This document shows positions 5,352 through 13,738 of a stretch of DNA of 34,168 nucleotides, one piece after another. The position numbers and the translations under genes are program-made. The stretch comes from a virus. Under the pieces are notes generated by a model, which worked only from the letters and a program-made list of their open reading frames with translations, did no database searches and had not been told where the DNA came from. How positions within the stretch are numbered: the stretch's first letter is position 1; the number at the start of each line of letters is the position of its first letter. The stretch covers positions 1 to 34,168 of the IMG/VR virus record IMGVR_UViG_3300034012_001155; one strand, written 5' to 3'.

Positions 5352-6768
5352 TCTTGAGGTCCTGCTCAAAGATCCACAGATCCGCGAGCAGTACACCAGG
5401 CTAGAGCCACAAGCGGCTGCCGCCTGGTCCTGGCGCATGATGTGGCTCACACGAGCACTCAAGCACCAGATCCTACCGCACGGTGACTGGTGGTCCATAT
5501 GGCTGATGCTTGCAGGCCGCGGTGCCGGCAAGACCAGGACGGCTGCGGAGCAGATCGGCTGGTGGGCACAGTCCTACAAAGCCACCAGATGGCTCGTGGC
5601 GGCGCCAACGAGTAGTGATGTGAGGGGTACATGCTTCGAGGGTGATTCGGGCCTCCTGAGCGTGATTCCTGCGGTCCTGATCGCTGATTACAACAAGGCC
5701 TTGCACGAGCTACGCTTGACCAACGGCTCGCTGATCAAAGGCATACCCGCTTCGGAGCCTGAGCGCTTCCGCGGTCCGCAATTCCACGGCGGGTGGTTGG
5801 ATGAACTTGCCGCCTGGGAGTACATTCAGGAAGCCTGGGACCAGATCCAGTTTGGTATGCGACTAAAGTTGCATGACATGAAGACCAGGCTGATCTGCAC
5901 GACGACACCCAAGCCCAAGGACCTGATCATCGACCTGATCAGCCGCGAGGGCGACGATGTGGTGCTTACCACTGCCAGCACTTACTCAAACCTGGATAAC
6001 CTGTCCGAGAACTTCAAGCGCCAGATCCTGCAGTACGAAGGCACCAAGCTTGGCCGCCAGGAAATCTACGCTGAGATCATCGACCCCGAGGAGGGCGGTA
6101 TCGTGCAGCGCGACTGGTTCAAGCTTTGGCCTGCTGACAAACCCATACCCAAGCTCGAGTTTGTGGTCCAGAGCTATGACTGCGCCTTCACCGAGAAGAC
6201 GGTCAACGATCCCACCGCAAGCATCACTTTCGGTGTCTTCAAGCCCCAGGACGGTGGCATGTGCGTACTGATCATCGACGCCTGGCAAGATCGGCTGCAG
6301 TACCCCGATCTTAAGCCCAAGGTCATTGACGAGTACGAGATCATCTTTGGCGAGGGCAAGACGGCCAAGAAGGTGGACCTGGTCCTGGTCGAGGACAAAG
6401 CCGCTGGCATCGTGCTGATCCAAGACCTGCAGCGCGCACACATCCCAGTGAGGGCTTACAACCCCGGCAGGGCTGACAAGATTCAGCGCTTATCGATTGT
6501 GGCCAACATCGTGAAGGCTGGCCGCGTGTATGTGCCCGAGTCCAGCAATAGGCCGGGTTATGTCCGCGACTGGGCTGAGGCGATGGTCACGCAGATCTGC
6601 AGCTTTCCGAATACCGACCACGATGACTTTTGCGACAGTTTCAGCCAGGCGCTCAGATACCTCAGGGATGCAAGCTGGCTCAACATCGACCCGCTACCGC
6701 CTGATGATTACGATCCCGAGGACTATGTGGACGCAGGCATCACGAGGACCAATCCCTATGCCAGTTGA
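5338..6768 (+). CDS. terL: Terminase large subunit (packaging ATPase and nuclease)
   Basis: 476 residues. The ATPase half shows Walker A 'GRGAGKT' (60-66), 'WLVAAPTSSDVRG', Walker B 'GGWLDELAAWE' with D155 and E156, and the coupling motif 'LICTTTPKP'. The nuclease half shows an RNase-H-like first strand 'QSYDCAFTE', then 'LVLVEDKAAGIVLIQDL' and the final acidic 'HDDFCDSFSQAL'. It pumps DNA into the prohead and cuts it. The start is TTG 5338, five bases after AGAGG (5328-5332) and overlapping the small subunit; no better start lies nearby. Full length, with no sign of damage. Confidence 0.95.
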   Translation: MGTSDLEVLLKDPQIREQYTRLEPQAAAAWSWRMMWLTRALKHQILPHGDWWSIWLMLAGRGAGKTRTAAEQIGWWAQSYKATRWLVAAPTSSDVRGTCFEGDSGLLSVIPAVLIADYNKALHELRLTNGSLIKGIPASEPERFRGPQFHGGWLDELAAWEYIQEAWDQIQFGMRLKLHDMKTRLICTTTPKPKDLIIDLISREGDDVVLTTASTYSNLDNLSENFKRQILQYEGTKLGRQEIYAEIIDPEEGGIVQRDWFKLWPADKPIPKLEFVVQSYDCAFTEKTVNDPTASITFGVFKPQDGGMCVLIIDAWQDRLQYPDLKPKVIDEYEIIFGEGKTAKKVDLVLVEDKAAGIVLIQDLQRAHIPVRAYNPGRADKIQRLSIVANIVKAGRVYVPESSNRPGYVRDWAEAMVTQICSFPNTDHDDFCDSFSQALRYLRDASWLNIDPLPPDDYDPEDYVDAGITRTNPYAS

Positions 6769-6822
6769 CGCCATGAGCAACTTTAGCCACAATGATGGTG
6801 TCTGTGTGGTGCAGATAGAGTC

Positions 6823-6898
6823 GTTCGGTATGCGTCCTGCCCTTGTACCTTTCACTACAAGGGAACACCACCAGGGCGCAGACCAAACGGCTTTTTTT
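6823..6898 (+). terminator. Nested long hairpin followed by seven T (terminator-like)
   Basis: CCCTTGT (6840-6846) pairs with ACAAGGG (6857-6863) around a ten-base loop. Outside it, GCGTCCTG (6832-6839) pairs with CAGGGCGC (6872-6879) with one G-U, and GTTCGGT (6823-6829) pairs with ACCAAAC (6882-6888) with one mismatch. The stack is followed by GGC and seven T (6892-6898). This could end transcription after the large terminase or be part of a folded RNA. Confidence 0.6.
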
Positions 6899-7021
6899 GT
6901 TTATGCACAGTCCGTACTCCGCACGATAGCAATGAGCCTGCATGGGCTGCTCGGAGTTAAACACTGGCTGGCACTAACCCCTGTCGCACGCCATCTGAAC
7001 TCTCAGCGAGGTATCGGGCAA

Positions 7022-7058
7022 CATGCACTTGATCAGGGTGGTAGACAGCAAGTGCATG
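7022..7058 (+). repeat. 10-bp perfect inverted repeat
   Basis: CATGCACTTG (7022-7031) and CAAGTGCATG (7049-7058) are exact inverse complements around 17 bases. It lies in the untranslated region between the terminase and polyvalent-protein genes and could be an RNA hairpin or a protein-binding operator. Confidence 0.75.
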
Positions 7059-7197
7059 GAAGGAATCGCTGGCTCAAGGCTACGCTGGCAGGCACATCAA
7101 ATGCGCCTTGTGGGCGAGGGTGGTTAGCTTCCACCCCTGGGAAGGCTATGCCTGAACGGAATGCCGAGTTATCATCCCGCGCAAACGGAGGCTGATG

Positions 7198-10100
7198 ATG
7201 CCCAATCCCAAACGACTGCTCGAGGCTCTGTACGGTGTCAACATGCAAGACGGTGGAAGCCCCTTAGATCGTTTTATGGGCAAGACACCAAAGCGTGGTG
7301 TGTCATCGCTACCAGGCTATGGCCAAGGCAATATCCTGCAAGACATCGAGACAGTGGCCCCGCGCCTGGCTGGTGGCATCGACGCCGCACTTACAGGCCT
7401 ACCAATTGCTGGCCGCACCTTGGTGTCACCTGCCGTCACTGCTGGCGCCTTCATCAAGGAAGCAATGAAGAGTGGCGACCCTTCAGACACAAGCCCACTG
7501 CAACGCGCCTTAGAAGCCTCTCAGGAGTTCATTACAGGCGATATGAGGCCCATGCAGACCGAGCTTGGCCCTGAGTACCTCGAGAGCACTGCCGAGGGCT
7601 TAGAGCGCCTTTTGCGCGAGTCCAAGCTGCCACCTATTTTGCCCCAGCTATGGACCACAGCGGCTATGCCTGGTGCCTTGGGTGCAGTTAAAGATGTAGC
7701 GAAAACCGCAACCAAAACAAATATTCCTGAAGTCTCAGCACCAAAGGCTGCGACAATACCTGCTCAAGGGGTGTCATATGAAACAACCACAGAAGGACCG
7801 TTCTACCGCGTCCGTCCTAGCGTCTCTCAAGCGCCTGCAGGAGAGCGTCGAGGCTCGCTCGAAAGCGATGGGCTTGAAGCCAGACAGCGTCCCGCAGGAG
7901 GAACTGGAAGCGATGTTCCGCAACCAATTACGGATGAAACAGTACGCCAAGTAATGTCTGACCCGACGAACTTTGTTCGTCAGTCGGCAGATACTTATGT
8001 GCAAGAGGCCTTTGGCAGGCCTTACCAACCGCCAGAAATCTCTGAAAGTTCAATCCTCAAGCAAGCGCCTATCGGTCGCGCCTTCATGCTTGCGACCACC
8101 GAGGACCCTGCTTACAAGCAGACGATCTTCGATCAGTATGCAAGCCAAATGCCTGAAGTCATTCAGCAGTCAGGGGCAAAGAACTACGATGAATTGCTGG
8201 CCGCCTCATACAGGCAGCTAGCCAAAGAGACCGATGAGCAATTTAAGCGCTTGCCTATCAACCTTTCGTATCATCGCGCAGGCGAGGGCAACTATCGCAA
8301 CAGCAAGCAAATGCTGCAGGATGTCTACGGCAACAAGCACCTGTATGTCTTCCAAGGTGGTGACGAGCATCCTTACCTGAAAGATGTTGATCCGATCACG
8401 GGCCTGAACGAGAACGAGAAGTTCCGCGCTGTGCATGACTTCTTTGGCCATGCCGTCCACGGCAACGAGTTTGGGCCCAAAGGGGAGGAAATAGCTTGGG
8501 CTGCACACAGTCAGATGTACTCACCATTAGCGCAACTTGCAATGAGCGCAGAGACGCGAGGCCAGAACAGCACGGTTAACTACACGCCATTGAATGCGGC
8601 ACTCAAACGCACTATCAACGAACTGAACATGCAGCGTTACGAAGCTAATCGCCGTGGCAAGACAGGCCTGGTCAAGGAGATTGATGGTCAGTTAAAAGAG
8701 GCCTGGAATGGCTTCCAGTTTGCGCCACAAAAGCCCGTGCTCCTGCCACCCGAATTCATTAGCACCAAGTACGAGGGTGAGATGCCTGATTACTTGCGAT
8801 CGCTCATCAGGCCTGAAGAGGGTACTTCGGTAAGTATGCCCATGATGCATTTCAGCAAGCAAGCTGGACTAACGGAAACAGATCCTTCGTTTTACGGCAC
8901 AGGTATCAAGGGTGAAGAGGCTGCTCGCTTGGGCGAGAAGGGATCAGTAAGGCCAAGGACATATTTTTACACCGACGAAAGCGTGACGCCTGAGCCTGGC
9001 TTGGGTCCACATCGTTATCGTGCCATGGGCGAAAACCTTTATGACTTATCGGCTGATCCGCTCATGCTCAGTATGTTGGCTAGAGAGACAACACGCATAC
9101 CCATGACGGCAAGCAGCAACAAAGGATTGGCGCAACCTGCCGAAGCAACCAATGCGCTTGAGCGCCTGATTCGCGACTATGGTTACGCTGGGTATATCAG
9201 CCCACAATCTACTAAGCCAAGCGCTGTGCTCTTTGGAAAAGTACCAGTAACCCCGTATAAGCAAGGCGGTGCCATAAGGCGAGTTCACATATCTGACAAC
9301 CCTGACACGATGTTGCTTGAGCTAATGAGAGCGCCACGAATGCAAGCTGGTGGCTCTACCGACCAATTCTTTGGCCGCACAGCACCGCGTGGCGTTAGTT
9401 CATTGCCTGGTTATGGCCAAGGTAAAGAAGATGTACAGCAAGCGCTTACAGCGCTTGAGGAAAGCCCTATTGGACGCATTGCATCAGGCGCAGGTGAACT
9501 TGCTGAAGGCTATATGTCTGGCGCAGGATCAACCGACCTTCAGAAGATTGGCCAAGGCCTATCAATGATTCCTATGCTTGGCTTGCCAGCGACGATAGGC
9601 AGGGTTGCAAAAACGGCAAAAATTGCCGAGCCAGCAATAGAGGCTGCGCAACTGACTGCAAAGCCAGTTGAGCAGATCAGCAAGGCTGCGCCAAAAAGCA
9701 TCGCAGAAATGACTGCTGAAATGGCAGAAAAAGGAAAATTAAATGTCAGAGAACCAAGTTCCTTACCTGGACAAGTGCCATCAATTCCTACCCCTAACAA
9801 CATACAACCCATCACCACCGTACAACTGCCAACTGGACAATTTGCCACAACAACAGGATTTTCAACTGTCAAGCCAGTTAGGACAGGATTTGATGTTGCC
9901 GAAACCCCAGAGCAAGTAGCCCATCTTACGGCAGGCTTACGCAAGTCTCCACAAGAACAACTTGTAGCTGTCGTGGTTGATGAGAACAACAAGCCAATTC
10001 AGGTTATCAGGCATACCGTAGGGTTGATCAATCAATCCTCCGCTGAACCGTTTTCACTTGTCGGCGCCATTGCCAATACACCTGGCGCAAAAGGTTTTTA

Positions 10101-10854
10101 CATCTCACACAATCATCCAAGTGGCGTTTCACAATTATCAAATGCAGACGAAAGACTTGCTGATGTCTTGTTAAACATGACTCAGGACACTGGCGTTCAA
10201 ATGCGAGGCATGTTAGCTATAGGAAAGGATAAATTTGCGTTTTATGATCCATTAAGCAAATCATCTTCAAAAGATACAAAAATACCGCCAGCAATACGCA
10301 ATAAATCAATTGACATGGTTGAGCGCACCTTGAAAAAAGCGCAGGTCATGGATGCAACTCAGTTTCAAGGCCCAAAAGATATTGCAAAGTTTGCAGATAA
10401 ATTTATTGGCGATCAGACTGGAGTATTGCTGCTAAACAACCAAAATTATCCTGTTGGTTTTATGCCTATTGATGCCGCGCAGTTTTCTAACTTAAGAAAA
10501 TCTGGCACTGCCATTAATATTCTTAAGGGCTTAGAAAGGGCCAATGCAAACAATGCCGTGCTAATAAGCAAAGGCAATATACCACCTGAAGAAATGCAAA
10601 ATATTCAAAGTTTTTTTAATGCTTCATCAGTTAGATTGTTAGATGCTTTAACTGGGCCGCAAAGAGATTCTTTATCAATGAAAGGCTCTTTGGGCAACAC
10701 AGGATCAACATCATTTAAGTCAGCAATACCAATAGCAGCAGGTCTTGGCGCCGCAGCAATGCAGGAAGATGAATATAAAAAGGGTGGCAAGGTTCGTATT
10801 TCAAACAATCTTGACGCAATGCGCCTTGAATTACTAAGGAAAAAACATGCCTGA
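7198..10854 (+). CDS. Large polyvalent-type phage protein with HDxFGHA and JAMM/RadC-like domains
   Basis: About 1218 residues. ATG 7198 is preferred to 7195 for its six-base distance from GGAGG. Parts in order: an N-terminal 'SSLPGYGQG' segment with helices; a variable linker (about 195-245); a domain with 'VHDFFGHAVHGNEFGPKGEE' (about 412-431), found in phage multi-domain proteins; a domain with 'MMHFSKQAGLTETDPSFYG' and 'RPRTYFYTDE' (from about 549), function unclear; a second 'SSLPGYGQG' copy; then a JAMM metalloprotease-like domain of RadC type with H971, H973, S981 and D984 in exact HxHx7Sx2D spacing; and an Arg/Lys tail. Such large proteins between terminase and portal may be injected. 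The two halves share start and end motifs, suggesting fusion of two related genes. Confidence 0.8.
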   Translation: MPNPKRLLEALYGVNMQDGGSPLDRFMGKTPKRGVSSLPGYGQGNILQDIETVAPRLAGGIDAALTGLPIAGRTLVSPAVTAGAFIKEAMKSGDPSDTSPLQRALEASQEFITGDMRPMQTELGPEYLESTAEGLERLLRESKLPPILPQLWTTAAMPGALGAVKDVAKTATKTNIPEVSAPKAATIPAQGVSYETTTEGPFYRVRPSVSQAPAGERRGSLESDGLEARQRPAGGTGSDVPQPITDETVRQVMSDPTNFVRQSADTYVQEAFGRPYQPPEISESSILKQAPIGRAFMLATTEDPAYKQTIFDQYASQMPEVIQQSGAKNYDELLAASYRQLAKETDEQFKRLPINLSYHRAGEGNYRNSKQMLQDVYGNKHLYVFQGGDEHPYLKDVDPITGLNENEKFRAVHDFFGHAVHGNEFGPKGEEIAWAAHSQMYSPLAQLAMSAETRGQNSTVNYTPLNAALKRTINELNMQRYEANRRGKTGLVKEIDGQLKEAWNGFQFAPQKPVLLPPEFISTKYEGEMPDYLRSLIRPEEGTSVSMPMMHFSKQAGLTETDPSFYGTGIKGEEAARLGEKGSVRPRTYFYTDESVTPEPGLGPHRYRAMGENLYDLSADPLMLSMLARETTRIPMTASSNKGLAQPAEATNALERLIRDYGYAGYISPQSTKPSAVLFGKVPVTPYKQGGAIRRVHISDNPDTMLLELMRAPRMQAGGSTDQFFGRTAPRGVSSLPGYGQGKEDVQQALTALEESPIGRIASGAGELAEGYMSGAGSTDLQKIGQGLSMIPMLGLPATIGRVAKTAKIAEPAIEAAQLTAKPVEQISKAAPKSIAEMTAEMAEKGKLNVREPSSLPGQVPSIPTPNNIQPITTVQLPTGQFATTTGFSTVKPVRTGFDVAETPEQVAHLTAGLRKSPQEQLVAVVVDENNKPIQVIRHTVGLINQSSAEPFSLVGAIANTPGAKGFYISHNHPSGVSQLSNADERLADVLLNMTQDTGVQMRGMLAIGKDKFAFYDPLSKSSSKDTKIPPAIRNKSIDMVERTLKKAQVMDATQFQGPKDIAKFADKFIGDQTGVLLLNNQNYPVGFMPIDAAQFSNLRKSGTAINILKGLERANANNAVLISKGNIPPEEMQNIQSFFNASSVRLLDALTGPQRDSLSMKGSLGNTGSTSFKSAIPIAAGLGAAAMQEDEYKKGGKVRISNNLDAMRLELLRKKHA
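7778..7954 (+). CDS. Probable nested gene, 58 aa, in another frame of the polyvalent gene
   Basis: The ATG at 7778 has AAGGGG (7766-7771) six bases upstream. The product begins 'MKQPQKDRSTASVLASLK' and continues with amphipathic, helix-forming sequence ('RLQESVEARSKAMGLKPD', 'EELEAMFRNQLRMKQYAK'), which looks far more protein-like than the overlapping host frame, here a Gly/Arg/Ser/Pro linker between domains. Nested genes in linkers of large phage genes are known. It may be an inserted gene now read through in frame, or a real overprinted gene. No family recognised. Confidence 0.5.
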   Translation: MKQPQKDRSTASVLASLKRLQESVEARSKAMGLKPDSVPQEELEAMFRNQLRMKQYAK

Positions 10855-13414
10855 GATGCCCATCGAGCAGGACTATGGCCGCTTTATCAGCGGTATGGCC
10901 GATGACGAGGTGCCCGTCGCTGATATGTCAGCCGAGTTGCCTGATGAAGAGGCTGAGATTGAAGAGCTTCCCGATGGCTCGGCAGTGGTTTACATGCCAA
11001 GCACTAAAGGGCCGCTGGAAGATCCCGACTTTTACGAGAACTTAGCAGAAGTTATAGATCCCATTACGCTGGATGCTATGGCATCGCGCTACTTAAACCT
11101 GCTGGATAAGGACAAAACAGCACGCGAGGACCGCGATAAGCAGTACGAAGAGGGTATCAAGCGCACGGGCATGGGCAAAGACGCCCCTGGTGGCGCTACT
11201 TTCTTCGGTGCCAGCAAGGTAGTCCACCCCGTTATTGCTGAAGCCTGCGTGGATTTTGCCTCGAGGACCATCAAGGAGCTATTCCCACCTGATGGCCCGG
11301 TCAAAACCAAGATCCTTGGCGAGACTGACGAGGAGAAAACCAAGCGTGCAGAGCGCAAACGCGATTGGATGAACTGGCAGCTTATCGAGCAGATCGAAGA
11401 ATTCCGCGATGAGCAAGAGCAACTGCTCACGCAACTGCCCCTTGGCGGCTCTCAGTATCTCAAACTGTACTGGGATGACAAAAAAATGCGCCCGGTGGCA
11501 GAGTTTTTGCCCATCGACAAGGTCCTGATCCCGTTTGCAGCCACAAGTTTTTACACCGCACAGCGCGCTGCAGAGATTCATGACATCACTGAGTTTGAAT
11601 TCAACCAACGCATTGATGCAGGCCTGTATCGCGACATCAGCTTGACCCGCGTAAGCCTGGAGCCTGAGCCAACCCGGCCAGAAAAGGCCAACAACAAGAT
11701 CGAAGGGCGCAAAGCCGAGGAAAACATCGACGGGATGCGCCGTGTTTTTCACATTTACACCTACCTTGAGCTTGATGATGACACCTATTCCAAGGGTGAC
11801 ATGGCGCCTTACATCCTAATGGTGGATGAAATCGACCGTGAAGTGGTCGGTTTGTACCGCAATTGGGAAGAAGGCGACGAAACCATGGAAAAACTCGACT
11901 GGGTGGTCGAGTACAAATTTATCCCATGGCGCGGTGCCTACGCTATTGGTATGCCCCACCTCATTGGCGGCCTGGCAGCAGCACTTACAGGAGCCTTACG
12001 GGCGCTTTTAGACTCAGCGCACATCAATAACGCCCCTGCCACGCTCAAACTGAAGGGTGCCAAGGTCTCAGGCCAGTCCGTTCAGGCTGATGTGACCCAG
12101 GTTGTTGAGATTGAAGCTGCGCCAGGTGTGGATGACATCCGCAAGATTGCCATGCCCATGCCTTTTAACCCCCCAAGCCCCGTGTTATTCGAGCTTTTGG
12201 GCTTCTTAGACAAGGCTGCCAAGGGTGTAGTGACCACCGCTGAGGAAAAGATCGCTGACATCAATTCTCAGGCCCCTGTAGGCACGACACAGGCACTGAT
12301 TGAGCAGGGTGCAGCCGTGTTTTCGGCCATTCATGCCCGATTGCACAAGTCACAGGGCCGCGTACTGAAGATTTTGCAGCGCCTTAACCGTTGGTACATC
12401 GAAGACATGCGCCGCGGTGAGGATGTGGTCGATTTGGAGGTCCAACCCGGCGATTTTGAGCGCATGGGCGATGTGGTGCCTGTCTCAGATCCCAATATCT
12501 TCTCTGAAACCCAGCGCATGGCGCAGATTCAGGCGGTTTTAGCACGATCGGATAAGGCACCTGACCTTTATGACCGTCGCGCAGTTGAAGAGCGCCTGCT
12601 CAAGCAGCTAAAGATCCCTGGCATCAACGAATTGCTCAAAGGAACGCCAGTTCCCGAGGAGCGCCCAGCGTCTGATGAGAATGTGGCCATGGCGCTCGGC
12701 CAGAATGCTTACGCTTACCCGCATCAGGACCAGTTATCGCACATCCAAACGCACCTGGACTTCGCGCTTAACCCTGCCTTTGGTGGCAATCCCATCATGG
12801 CATCGTTCTACCTGCCGCGGGTGCTCGAGCACATCAAGCAGCACATGGTCTTATGGTACTTAGGTCGCATGAATGGCTATGTGAACAAGGCTCGTGGCAA
12901 ACCCATGGCAGAAAGCGATTACGAGAACAAGATGCTGACCTCGGAAATCGACAAGACCTTTGCTATTGCATCGCAGCATGTTATGCAAGACACCAATGCA
13001 GCCTTCCAGCAAATGGTGCCCAAGCTGCAGCAACTCATGCAAGCCATGCAGAAACTTACGCCCCAGCCGCAACTACCGCCTGAGGCACAAGTGCTCAAGG
13101 AAACCAGCCTGGCTGAGACTCAGCGGCGCGCACAGCGTGATCAGGCTGAGATGCAACTTAAAGGTGCCGATATGCAGCAGCGTGGCCAGATTGACATGGC
13201 ACGCCTGCAGGGCGATCAACAACGCGCAGCCGAGCGTGACCAGTTGGAGGTGGCACTGAACGCCACAAACAACCTCACCAAGGAGCGCATCGCAACTGCA
13301 CAACTCACCCAGAAGGATGAGCAATTGCAGGCAGAGCAGTTTGAGACTGCTATCCGGCTTCAAAACGAAGCACAACGCAACTTAGGAGCTAATCGTGGCC
13401 CAACCATCCAGTAA
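10847..13414 (+). CDS. Portal protein
   Basis: 855 residues, at the long end for podovirus-type portals. It has an acidic N-terminus, then 'LDAMASRYLNLLDKDKTAREDRDKQYEEG', 'GASKVVHPVIAEACVDFASR', 'LPIDKVLIPFAAT', 'RVFHIYTYLELDDD', 'PYILMVDEIDREVVGLYRNW' and 'VVEYKFIPWRGAYAIGMPHLIGGLA', all typical of a large phage portal family. The last 150 residues are Gln/Ala/Arg-rich coiled coil ('AQRDQAEMQLKGADMQQRG'), fitting a portal barrel. It forms the dodecameric DNA gate and joins the connector encoded at 20961. The ATG overlaps the polyvalent-protein stop by eight bases, with AAGGA seven bases upstream. Confidence 0.9.
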   Translation: MPEMPIEQDYGRFISGMADDEVPVADMSAELPDEEAEIEELPDGSAVVYMPSTKGPLEDPDFYENLAEVIDPITLDAMASRYLNLLDKDKTAREDRDKQYEEGIKRTGMGKDAPGGATFFGASKVVHPVIAEACVDFASRTIKELFPPDGPVKTKILGETDEEKTKRAERKRDWMNWQLIEQIEEFRDEQEQLLTQLPLGGSQYLKLYWDDKKMRPVAEFLPIDKVLIPFAATSFYTAQRAAEIHDITEFEFNQRIDAGLYRDISLTRVSLEPEPTRPEKANNKIEGRKAEENIDGMRRVFHIYTYLELDDDTYSKGDMAPYILMVDEIDREVVGLYRNWEEGDETMEKLDWVVEYKFIPWRGAYAIGMPHLIGGLAAALTGALRALLDSAHINNAPATLKLKGAKVSGQSVQADVTQVVEIEAAPGVDDIRKIAMPMPFNPPSPVLFELLGFLDKAAKGVVTTAEEKIADINSQAPVGTTQALIEQGAAVFSAIHARLHKSQGRVLKILQRLNRWYIEDMRRGEDVVDLEVQPGDFERMGDVVPVSDPNIFSETQRMAQIQAVLARSDKAPDLYDRRAVEERLLKQLKIPGINELLKGTPVPEERPASDENVAMALGQNAYAYPHQDQLSHIQTHLDFALNPAFGGNPIMASFYLPRVLEHIKQHMVLWYLGRMNGYVNKARGKPMAESDYENKMLTSEIDKTFAIASQHVMQDTNAAFQQMVPKLQQLMQAMQKLTPQPQLPPEAQVLKETSLAETQRRAQRDQAEMQLKGADMQQRGQIDMARLQGDQQRAAERDQLEVALNATNNLTKERIATAQLTQKDEQLQAEQFETAIRLQNEAQRNLGANRGPTIQ

Positions 13415-13556
13415 CAACCTGAAAGACAACGAAGCCGTGCCCTATCACAAGCGTATCGCGATGGGCGCAAATCTTGACGGCACCAGCCTGCAGTCCAAAG
13501 GCCAAACCCAACAACCTAAAACCAAAGGAGGCGCACTGCCGGCTAAGAAAAAGTGA
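13395..13556 (+). CDS. Small basic protein, 53 aa, ending in Lys-Gly-Gly motif
   Basis: GTG start at 13395 with AGGAG (13384-13388) six bases upstream, overlapping the portal end by 20 bases. The product begins 'MAQPSSNNLKDNEAVPYHKR' and ends 'TKGGALPAKKK'. It is predicted to be disordered and strongly basic. The Lys-Gly-Gly element recurs in the polyvalent protein and in the gene at 18334. Function unknown; a minor head component is a reasonable guess from position. Confidence 0.6.
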   Translation: MAQPSSNNLKDNEAVPYHKRIAMGANLDGTSLQSKGQTQQPKTKGGALPAKKK

Positions 13557-13738
13557 ACCCATTAGCGGACCTGATCCGTGACATCAAGATACGCCAGGCT
13601 GAAATAAGCCAGTCTCTTGCAGCAGGAAATGCTGCGAATTGGGAAGCGTATCAGCGCACGGTCGGGATATATCTGGGCTTTGAACAAACGCTCCAGATGA
13701 TTGACTCTATTTTGAGAGATGAAGATGAATATGAATGA
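13553..13738 (+). CDS. Hypothetical helical protein, 61 aa
   Basis: GTGA overlap with the previous stop sets the GTG 13553 start. The product is one long helical region with 'LIRDIKIRQAEISQSLAAGN', 'NWEAYQRTVGIYLGFEQTL' and an acidic tail. Small helical proteins with this 'NWEAYQR' form are frequent between portal and capsid genes of similar phages. Function unknown; it could be a scaffold helper or head-tail factor. Confidence 0.7.
   Translation: MNPLADLIRDIKIRQAEISQSLAAGNAANWEAYQRTVGIYLGFEQTLQMIDSILRDEDEYE

Larger units (their letters stand above)
6769..7194 (+). other. 426-base region without a convincing gene, rich in predicted hairpins
   Basis: No ORF here looks protein-like on either strand; a + frame stays open from 6773 to 7195 but has atypical composition. 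Several perfect inverted repeats occur: a nested hairpin with T-run (6823-6898), ACTCCG 6916-6921 / CGGAGT 6952-6957 enclosing AGCC/GGCT, a 10-bp repeat at 7022-7058, and GGGTGG 7118-7123 / CCACCC 7131-7136. It may be a structured non-coding RNA, a long leader of the polyvalent-protein gene, or packaging DNA. GGAGG (7187-7191) at its end is the ribosome site of the next gene. Confidence 0.6.

Noticed and set aside
5986-6441. 151-aa antisense ORF within the large terminase
   Set aside because: Shadow of a GC-rich, codon-biased gene; no start signal or motif.
6530-7195. 221-aa + frame through the end of the large terminase and the gap after it
   Set aside because: The first part overlaps the certain terminase frame. 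The remainder (6773-7195) has no family look, atypical composition and covers perfect inverted repeats, so I treat it as a chance opening.
11279-11752. 157-aa antisense ORF within the portal gene
   Set aside because: Shadow frame opposite conserved portal motifs; no support for antisense transcription.
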